From AP-15 sp045802495 (GTDB taxonomy: Bacteria; Pseudomonadota; Alphaproteobacteria; ATCC43930; CGMCC-115725), in the NCBI GenBank assembly GCA_045802495.1, contig JBJMQW010000459.1, forward strand, positions 1 to 11,792: a DNA stretch of 11,792 bases, in the 5' to 3' direction. Shown piece after piece: positions 7,310 through 11,792 of this stretch (position 1 is its first letter; each line of letters opens with the position of its first letter). The position numbers and the translations under genes were made by a program. The notes under the pieces are model-generated. The model ran no database searches. It was not told where the DNA came from and was given only the letters and a program-made list of their open reading frames with translations.

Positions 7310-7636
7310 TTACGAAGCGCTCTCGGAGAGGTGGAGCCCTGCGACGCCCAAGACAATCAGCGCTAGAGATAAAAGCTTCCAGCTCCCCGCCGCCTCGCCA
7401 AACCAGACGATGCCGACCGCCGCGACGACGGCAGTGCCGACGCCGGACCACACCGCATAGGCCACGGACAGCGCGATCCCGCGCAGCGCCAGAGACAACA
7501 ACACAAAGCTGGCGATGTAGAAGACCACCACTGCGGCCGACGGACCGATCCGGGTGAACCCGTCTGAGAGCTTCAGCGAGGTCGTTCCGCAGATCTCCAG
7601 GGCGATGGCCGTCGCAAGGTAAAACAGGCTTGTCAT
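7310..7636 (-). CDS. Small multidrug resistance (SMR, EmrE-like) transporter
   Basis: A 108-residue inner-membrane protein with four predicted transmembrane helices; SMR proteins work as dimers that exchange protons for cationic drugs or guanidinium. Key residues align without gaps with EmrE numbering: Glu14 (ALEICG, the proton and substrate site), Tyr40 (VVFYIAS), Tyr60 and Trp63 (AYAVWSGVG). The start ATG overlaps the CoA-transferase stop as ATGA, so the frame is read by translational coupling. Reading further upstream in this frame runs inside the CoA-transferase and has no family similarity. Its stop lies six bases from the convergent glk stop. Whether it is a drug exporter or a guanidinium exporter cannot be decided here. 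Confidence 0.9.
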   Translation of the reverse strand: MTSLFYLATAIALEICGTTSLKLSDGFTRIGPSAAVVVFYIASFVLLSLALRGIALSVAYAVWSGVGTAVVAAVGIVWFGEAAGSWKLLSLALIVLGVAGLHLSESAS

Positions 7637-8751
7637 GCGAATTCGCCGCGCACGGCCGCCGAATGTTCCCCGAGCGCCGGGACGCGGCCGGGATCTCGCT
7701 GTTCTTCCAACAGCGCCGGCGCCGAGGGGAGCTGCACGCCGCCCTGCGGCGTCTCGACTACGATCCGCCGCAAATGCGGGTGATGCGAGAAATCCTCGAC
7801 CGTATTGAAATTGCCGAAGGCGATTTCGGCGGTCTTCAGCCGTTCCGCGAGTTCGGCGCGTGAATGTCGAGCGAACTCCGCAGTGACCATCGCGTCGACT
7901 TCCGCGCGGTGCTCGACCCGCTTGTTGTTGTCGCTGAAACGCGAGTCCTGAGCGAGGCCCGGGTTGCCGAGAATCTCGGCGCAGAACCGCCGCCATTCGC
8001 GCTCGTTCTGGATGGCGATCAGGATCTCTTTGCCGTCCGCGGTAGCGAACAGGCCGTAGGGCGCCACTGACGGATGAGCCAGGCCCATTCGCGCCGGCGC
8101 GCGCCCGGTATGTTCGTAATGGATCAGCGGGACTGCCATCCACTCGGCGGTCGCATCGAAGAGGGATACCCGGATCAGCGTGCCGGAGCCGGTCCGCTCG
8201 CGCGTCAGCAACGCTTCGAGAATGGCGGCGTAGGCGTTGAGCCCGGCCGCGATATCGGTCACCGAAGCACCGACCCGGCCCGGCGCCTCGGCCGGTCCTG
8301 TCAAGGAGGCAAGACCGGTCTCCGCCTGGATCAGCATGTCGTAGGATTTCATGTCGCGGTAGGGGCCACTCTCGCCATACCCGGAAATCGAGCAGATCAC
8401 GAGCCGCGGATGCCGCCTGTGCAAGTCTTCGAGATCGAAGCCGGCGCGGGTCATAGCGCCCGGCATCAGGTTCTGAATGAGCACATCGGCGCGCGCGATC
8501 AAGCGGCCAAGAAGCGCATTATCCTCGGCCTTTTTGATGTCCAGAACGACCGATTCCTTCCCTCGGTTCAGCCAGACGAAATAGCTGCTCTGGCCGTGGG
8601 CGGCGCGATCATAGCCACGCGCAAAATCTCCTTCCGGCCGCTCGATCTTGATTACGCGCGCGCCCGCCTCTGCAAGGCGGCAGGAGCAAAGCGGCGCGGC
8701 AACCGCCTGCTCGACCGAAACCACCAGCATCCCTTCGAGCGCTCGGCCCAT
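7633..8751 (-). CDS. CaiB/BaiF family (class III) CoA-transferase
   Basis: A 372-residue class III CoA-transferase, which moves CoA between carboxylic acids through aspartyl-CoA chemistry; the acids cannot be identified. It begins with a typical LVVSVEQAVAAPLCSCRLAEAGARVIKIE stretch (split: LVVSVEQAVAAP at 9-20, ARVIKIERP at 31-39). The likely nucleophile is Asp138 in KSYDMLIQAETGL. The FVWLNRGKESVVLDI segment (58-72) and a downstream VSLFDATAEWMA are also family features. GGAGGG lies a few bases before the ATG at 8749-8751, giving a firm start. It overlaps the SMR transporter gene downstream and is divergent from the SDHAF4-like gene. No acyl-CoA dehydrogenase, hydratase or lyase partner is nearby. 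Confidence 0.93.
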   Translation of the reverse strand: MGRALEGMLVVSVEQAVAAPLCSCRLAEAGARVIKIERPEGDFARGYDRAAHGQSSYFVWLNRGKESVVLDIKKAEDNALLGRLIARADVLIQNLMPGAMTRAGFDLEDLHRRHPRLVICSISGYGESGPYRDMKSYDMLIQAETGLASLTGPAEAPGRVGASVTDIAAGLNAYAAILEALLTRERTGSGTLIRVSLFDATAEWMAVPLIHYEHTGRAPARMGLAHPSVAPYGLFATADGKEILIAIQNEREWRRFCAEILGNPGLAQDSRFSDNNKRVEHRAEVDAMVTAEFARHSRAELAERLKTAEIAFGNFNTVEDFSHHPHLRRIVVETPQGGVQLPSAPALLEEQRDPGRVPALGEHSAAVRGEFA

Positions 8752-8798
8752 CTTTCCCTCCGTGTTTGACGGCAGAGACTACACAGATCGAGTGCCGG

Positions 8799-8826
8799 TT
8801 GAGGCGTTGATCTTTCCGCCTATATT
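8799..8826 (+). promoter_or_regulatory. Sigma-70-type promoter of the SDHAF4-like gene
   Basis: A TTGAGG box (8799-8804) and a TATATT box (8821-8826; five of six bases as TATAAT) are separated by 16 bases. The expected transcription start, about seven bases after the -10 box, falls on the A of the ATG at 8833. No Shine-Dalgarno is visible in front of this ATG. Both facts together suggest a leaderless mRNA. Confidence 0.5.
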
Positions 8827-8832
8827 CGGCTG

Positions 8833-8994
8833 ATGAAGGAAAAACCGCGCGATCTTCCCGAGCCTCTTGCGACCAATCCTCCCAAACCAGCGCCGCCGGG
8901 CAATTCGCAGCCGCGCGAGATCGGCGGGCCGAAAGGGCCGGAGCCAACCCGTTATGGAGATTGGGAGTACAACGGGCGGTGCACCGATTTCTGA
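8833..8994 (+). CDS. SDHAF4-like / DUF1674 small protein
   Basis: A 53-residue soluble protein beginning MKEKPRDLPEP. After a Pro-rich, likely disordered first half it ends in the conserved block EIGGPKGPEPTRYGDWEYNGRCTDF (Glu29 to Phe53; the core is PEPTRYGDWEYNGR at 36-49). This block defines the DUF1674 family. Its eukaryotic member, SDHAF4/Sdh8, binds flavinylated succinate dehydrogenase subunit SdhA during complex II assembly, and a similar role is inferred here. Length and motif are complete, so this is not a fragment. It stands alone between a divergent CoA-transferase gene and the D-glutamate cyclase genes, with no sdh genes in view. The start codon coincides with the predicted transcription start. 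Confidence 0.92.
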   Translation: MKEKPRDLPEPLATNPPKPAPPGNSQPREIGGPKGPEPTRYGDWEYNGRCTDF

Positions 8995-9091
8995 AATGAG
9001 GCGTATCGTGGCCGGCCGCGCGCAAGGCTGACCCTTACATCCGCCGCGCCGCCGCGACCGCTACCAAGAACGGAAGGGGCCGCGGCGTGGC

Positions 9092-9121
9092 TTGGCGAAG
9101 GACTCCGGCCGGCTGTAGAAT
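9092..9121 (+). promoter_or_regulatory. Sigma-70-type promoter of the DUF1445 gene
   Basis: TTGGCG (9092-9097) and TAGAAT (9116-9121) are spaced 18 bases apart. Transcription would begin near 9128 and give a leader of about 20 bases holding the GAGGA ribosome-binding site (9138-9142) before the ATG at 9148. The -10 box matches five of six consensus bases and the -35 box four of six. If real, it rules out the in-frame TTG at 9121 as the start codon. Confidence 0.45.
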
Positions 9122-9147
9122 TGTGTCGTGCGGGGGTGAGGATCGAG

Positions 9148-9948
9148 ATGGACGCATTTGCAGATCGAGGCGTCACGGCCGGTACGCGCGAGCGGTTGCG
9201 GATTCGCGCCGGAGATTTTTCGGGGCCGACGGCCGGATTGGCTCCGGGCAACGTCCAGGCAAACCTGGTCATTCTGCCCAAAACGCTGGCCCATGATTTT
9301 CTGCGGTTTGCCCAGGCGAACCCAAAGCCCTGTCCTGTACTGGCGGTTTCCGAGCCCGGCGATCCGCGCCTGCCGGGTTTGGGTGAGGATCTCGACATCC
9401 GCACCGATTTGCCGCGCTACCGCGTCTGGCGTCGCGGCGAGCTGATCGAGGAGCCGGCCGATATCGATCATGTCTGGCGCGAGGATCTGGTGAGCTTCGC
9501 TCTCGGCTGCTCGTTTTCGTTCGAGCAGGCACTAACCGAGGACGGCATCGAGCTGCGCCACATGACCTGCGGTTCGAATGTGCCGATGTACCGAACCAAT
9601 ATCAGCTGCGAGCCGGCCGGACCCTTCGCGGGTCCGCTGGTGGTCTCCATGCGGCCGCTGAAGCCGCACGACGCGATTCGCGCTGTCCAGATCACGTCGC
9701 GCTTTCCGCGGGTGCATGGCGCGCCGGTGCATATCGGCTTGCCGGCGGCGATCGGCATCGCCGATCTGGCAAAACCCGATTACGGTGATGCGGTTCCGGT
9801 CAACAGTGACGAGCTGCCGGTCTTCTGGGCGTGCGGCGTCACCCCGCAAGCCGTCATCGCCCAAGTCAGGCCGGAATTCTGCGTCACCCACGCGCCAGGC
9901 TCGATGCTGATCACCGATCTCGTCAACTCGCAATTGGCCAGCCTGTGA
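9148..9948 (+). CDS. D-glutamate cyclase, N-terminal-type half (DUF1445, putative hydro-lyase)
   Basis: A 266-residue protein of the DUF1445 / D-glutamate cyclase family, often labelled putative hydro-lyase. Conserved blocks are GPTAGLAPGNVQANL (26-40), NPKPCPVL (58-65), RTDLPRYRV (85-93) and LGCSFSFE (119-126), followed downstream by NVPMYRTNI, PAGPFAGPLVVSMRPL, HGAPVHIG, VFWACGVTPQ and THAPGSMLITDL. The length is normal for the family. In mammals this domain is the N-terminal part of mitochondrial DGLUCY, which turns D-glutamate into 5-oxo-D-proline. Bacterial stand-alone members are mostly uncharacterised. The next gene encodes the matching C-terminal domain, supporting the D-glutamate assignment. 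The ATG at 9148 is chosen for its GAGGA site five bases upstream; in-frame TTG 9121 and GTG 9136 are less likely. Confidence 0.9.
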   Translation: MDAFADRGVTAGTRERLRIRAGDFSGPTAGLAPGNVQANLVILPKTLAHDFLRFAQANPKPCPVLAVSEPGDPRLPGLGEDLDIRTDLPRYRVWRRGELIEEPADIDHVWREDLVSFALGCSFSFEQALTEDGIELRHMTCGSNVPMYRTNISCEPAGPFAGPLVVSMRPLKPHDAIRAVQITSRFPRVHGAPVHIGLPAAIGIADLAKPDYGDAVPVNSDELPVFWACGVTPQAVIAQVRPEFCVTHAPGSMLITDLVNSQLASL

Positions 9949-9983
9949 ACCGGCGACCCGATCAAGCGCGCACAATTCTGGTC

Positions 9984-10003
9984 GTCCCGGCGAAGGCCGG
10001 GAC
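9984..10003. repeat. Perfect 8-bp stem hairpin (REP-like palindrome)
   Basis: GTCCCGGC-GAAG-GCCGGGAC forms an uninterrupted eight-base stem with a four-base loop. No T-run follows on either strand, so it does not look like an intrinsic terminator. Sequences of the type CCCGGCGAAGGCCGGG are commonly dispersed between genes in alphaproteobacterial genomes, so this may be one copy of a repeat family; that part is from general knowledge and cannot be tested within one window. Confidence 0.6.
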
Positions 10004-10019
10004 GGATATCTGGGATAGG

Positions 10020-10073
10020 CACCGGCCGGAGCCTGTCCTCGGGCCGGCCAAAGGCCGGACCCGTGGGCCGGTG
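10020..10073. repeat. Nested inverted repeat
   Basis: Outer arms CACCGGCC (10020-10027) and GGCCGGTG (10066-10073) are perfectly complementary. Inside them GGGCCGGCC (10041-10049) pairs with GGCCGGACCC (10053-10062) around an AAA loop, with one bulged A. The GGCCGG core appears four times. The structure follows the neighbouring hairpin by 16 bases and could be part of the same element. Confidence 0.55.
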
Positions 10074-10101
10074 TGACGAAAACTAGCCGCACTGTATACA
10101 G

Positions 10102-11010
10102 ATGGCGCGCCAGCCGAACCTGCGTCTGCTGGTCGATCAAATAGAGCGACTAGTCCAGGTCGATGTTGGACGTAACATGACCGCGTTGTTTGAGGCCGCG
10201 AGGGGCGGCTTACGCGGCGCCGCAGCCGAGTTGTCCGCCGCGCCAGCCTTAAGAGTTGGATTGATTACGGGCTTTTACGTGCCGCAAGGGTCCCCGCCTG
10301 CCGCCGAAACCGATGGTCCGGTTGGGGCGGCGCTGCTCGCCAGAGGCCTCGGACAGATCGGCATATCGTGCAGATTGGCAACCGACGAGCCGTGCCGCAG
10401 CGCCTGCGCGGCCGCATTGGCCGGCGCAGGCGTTTCCGGCATCCCGCTCGATTGCGCGGGAATTCCAGATCTTATCGAGGCATGGCGCCGCTGCGGGATC
10501 ACCCATGCGATCTCGATCGAACGCTGCGGGCGCAGCGCCGACGGGGCGCCCCGCAATATGAGGGGTGTCGACATCGGGTCCTATACCGCGCCGCTCGACG
10601 ACCTGTTCGCGGCCGGACCGTGGGAGACGATAGCGGTTGGGGACGGCGGAAACGAGATCGGCATGGGCTCCATCCCCCAAGGTCTCATTGCCCGGCACGT
10701 CGACCACGGGGAGACCATCGCTTGCGTCACTCCGGCTCGGCATTTGATTGTCGCAGGGGTCTCCAATTGGGGCGCTTACGCACTCCTCGGCGCGCTGGCC
10801 GTCTTGCGCGAGGATTGGCGCGCGAAACTGCTCGTCAGTCTGGACGAGACAGTCGACGAGGCGATCCTGGCGGCGACCGTCGATCGTGGGCCGGCAGTCG
10901 ACGGGGTATCTCGGCTGCGCCAGCTGACCGTAGATAATCTCGAATTGGCGGTGCATCACCGCAAATTGCGTGAGATCCGGACCCTTGTTGAGTCCGCGTG
11001 TGAAGTTTAG
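10102..11010 (+). CDS. D-glutamate cyclase, C-terminal-type half (DUF4392)
   Basis: A 302-residue protein of the DUF4392 / D-glutamate-cyclase-like C-terminal family. Visible blocks are GLITGFYVP (53-61), ETDGPVGAALLARGLGQIG (69-87), ISIERCGRSADG (138-149), MRGVDIGSYTAPLDDLF (153-169), VGDGGNEIGMG (179-189) and VAGVSNWGAYAL in the last third. The Gly- and Asp-rich motifs suggest a nucleotide- or phosphate-type site, but this is not proven. In mammalian DGLUCY the same domain is fused behind a DUF1445 domain; here the DUF1445 gene lies 153 bases upstream on the same strand, so the pair looks like a split D-glutamate cyclase. The start at ATG 10102 keeps the conserved IERLVQVDVGRN segment but has no clear ribosome-binding site; ATG 10177 is the alternative. 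Its 3' end overlaps the murL start by 11 bases. Confidence 0.85.
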   Translation: MARQPNLRLLVDQIERLVQVDVGRNMTALFEAARGGLRGAAAELSAAPALRVGLITGFYVPQGSPPAAETDGPVGAALLARGLGQIGISCRLATDEPCRSACAAALAGAGVSGIPLDCAGIPDLIEAWRRCGITHAISIERCGRSADGAPRNMRGVDIGSYTAPLDDLFAAGPWETIAVGDGGNEIGMGSIPQGLIARHVDHGETIACVTPARHLIVAGVSNWGAYALLGALAVLREDWRAKLLVSLDETVDEAILAATVDRGPAVDGVSRLRQLTVDNLELAVHHRKLREIRTLVESACEV

Positions 11011-11792
11011 TCAATTCATATTCCACGATTACCGCTACGACCCCGCGGCGTCGGCCCTTTCGCTGCAGTACCGGTTCAAGGACGGTCCTTGCTTCGAAGA
11101 GAAACTGGTCTTTGACTTTACCCCTCGGCCTCTTTCTCTGGCTGATCAAAGAGTGCTCGATCGACTTTTTCGCCTGATCTTTTTATTGTCTGGAATAAGC
11201 TATTACAAGGCGTTCATACCCGAGATTCTGGCTTGTGAGGCGTTTGCTCTGGACGGTAACGTCACGGAATTTCTCGATAAATTTTATCAAAAGGGACTTG
11301 CCGAATTTGCGTTCAGGAACGGAATATCTCTGCATAACCATTTCAAATTTCAGTCTTCTCGGAGGCCGAGCGATCCTCCACTCGATCTCGACCTGCCGCG
11401 AAAAACATGTGTTCCGGTCGGAGGCGGCAAGGATTCACTCGTCACCATTGAATGTCTGCGGCGCAGTGGCGAGCCGCTTGTTTTATTCTCGTTGGGGGAT
11501 GCGGAGCCGATCGCTTCGTGCATCAAAGCGGCGCAGCTGCCATTTATCAGAGTTCATCGCCGGCTCGACAGCGCTTTGTTCAAACTCAACGAAGCGGGAG
11601 CGCTTAATGGGCACGTTCCGATTACCGGCATCCTGAGCGCCATCGTCTTGGCTTGCGCCGTGATGTTCGGCTTTGATGTAATCGCCATGTCGAACGAGCA
11701 CTCCGCCAGCGCGCCCAACCTGCGCGTCGGCGGCGCCGAAGTCAATCATCAGTACAGCAAATCGTTTGAATTCGAACACGACTTTTCAAACT
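11000..11792 (+). CDS. murL: UDP-MurNAc-L-Ala-L-Glu epimerase MurL, 5' part (runs off right edge)
   Basis: An open frame of 264 codons from GTG 11000 continues past the window end. It resembles the MurL family: in the alternative peptidoglycan route MurD2 adds L-Glu to UDP-MurNAc-L-Ala and MurL inverts it to D-Glu, an ATP-dependent reaction in the cytosol. Key blocks are IFHDYRYDPA (7-16), VGGGKDSLVT (140-149, a PP-loop-like nucleotide motif), ALNGHVPITGILSAI (201-215), AMSNEHSAS (229-237) and EVNHQYSKSFEFE (247-259). The family is about 450 residues, so more than half is present. The GTG overlaps the previous gene by 11 bases; TTG 10988 is an alternative start. Codons are AT-rich for the first half (about 38-40% GC in places, hand-counted) against about 70% next door. 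The family call is by motif memory, not alignment. Confidence 0.72.
   Translation, partial: MKFSQFIFHDYRYDPAASALSLQYRFKDGPCFEEKLVFDFTPRPLSLADQRVLDRLFRLIFLLSGISYYKAFIPEILACEAFALDGNVTEFLDKFYQKGLAEFAFRNGISLHNHFKFQSSRRPSDPPLDLDLPRKTCVPVGGGKDSLVTIECLRRSGEPLVLFSLGDAEPIASCIKAAQLPFIRVHRRLDSALFKLNEAGALNGHVPITGILSAIVLACAVMFGFDVIAMSNEHSASAPNLRVGGAEVNHQYSKSFEFEHDFSN

Larger units (their letters stand above)
9949..10101. other. Palindrome-rich spacer between the two D-glutamate cyclase genes
   Basis: This 153-base gap contains no gene. It holds a perfect hairpin at 9984-10003 and a larger nested inverted repeat at 10020-10073. The last 30 bases carry a possible promoter: GTGACG (10073-10078), 16 bases, then TATACA (10095-10100). 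That promoter would start transcription inside the following gene, so either it is not used or the following gene begins at a later ATG. Confidence 0.5.

Noticed and set aside
7310..8143. Longer version of the SMR transporter frame (277 codons)
   Set aside because: The extra upstream part is an out-of-frame reading of the CoA-transferase; the transporter begins at the ATG 7634-7636, where the EmrE residue numbering fits exactly.
8074..8769. Plus-strand open frame of 231 codons
   Set aside because: It is antisense to the CaiB/BaiF CoA-transferase and is Gly/Arg-rich without motifs.
10249..10959. Minus-strand open frame of 236 codons
   Set aside because: It is antisense to the DUF4392 gene and contains no recognisable motif.

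Overview
The window is high-GC DNA that reads as an alphaproteobacterial chromosome. Three signs support this: a tiny SDHAF4/DUF1674 protein (a family shared by alphaproteobacteria and mitochondria), a GGAAC-N17-TGTT sequence before otsA that fits the alphaproteobacterial general-stress sigma factor EcfG, and tightly packed genes with GTG starts. Genus cannot be fixed from the sequence. No tRNA, rRNA, CRISPR array, insertion sequence or phage gene was seen.

Layout. On the minus strand at the left (1-1860) an aldo/keto reductase precedes a luciferase-like flavin monooxygenase that runs off the left edge and carries an in-frame TGA. Divergent from these, on the plus strand (1984-3843), are an N-formylglutamate amidohydrolase-family protein and phenylalanine 4-hydroxylase (phhA). 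phhA is preceded by a 7-codon minicistron whose stop codon lies in the phhA ribosome-binding site. Next come otsB, otsA and glk (3990-7303): trehalose-6-phosphate phosphatase, trehalose-6-phosphate synthase and glucokinase. otsA has its own putative stress promoter, and glk overlaps the otsA stop as GTGA. Convergent to glk, on the minus strand (7310-8751), are a CaiB/BaiF CoA-transferase and an EmrE-like small multidrug-resistance transporter joined by an ATGA overlap.

The right end (8833-11792, plus strand) holds the SDHAF4-like 53-residue gene with a promoter placed for a leaderless mRNA, then the two halves of D-glutamate cyclase as separate genes (DUF1445 and DUF4392, separated by a palindrome-rich spacer). 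It finishes with the 5' two-thirds or so of a gene that I recognise as murL, the UDP-MurNAc-L-Ala-L-Glu epimerase of the alternative peptidoglycan route. The start of murL overlaps the end of the DUF4392 gene by 11 bases, and its first half is much more AT-rich than its surroundings.

The most interesting reading is that the last three genes form a D-glutamate module. MurL makes D-Glu only on the nucleotide-linked dipeptide, while D-glutamate cyclase removes free D-Glu. This predicts a murD2 gene just beyond the right edge and possibly no murI in the genome. The family calls come from recognised motifs; the module idea is inference.
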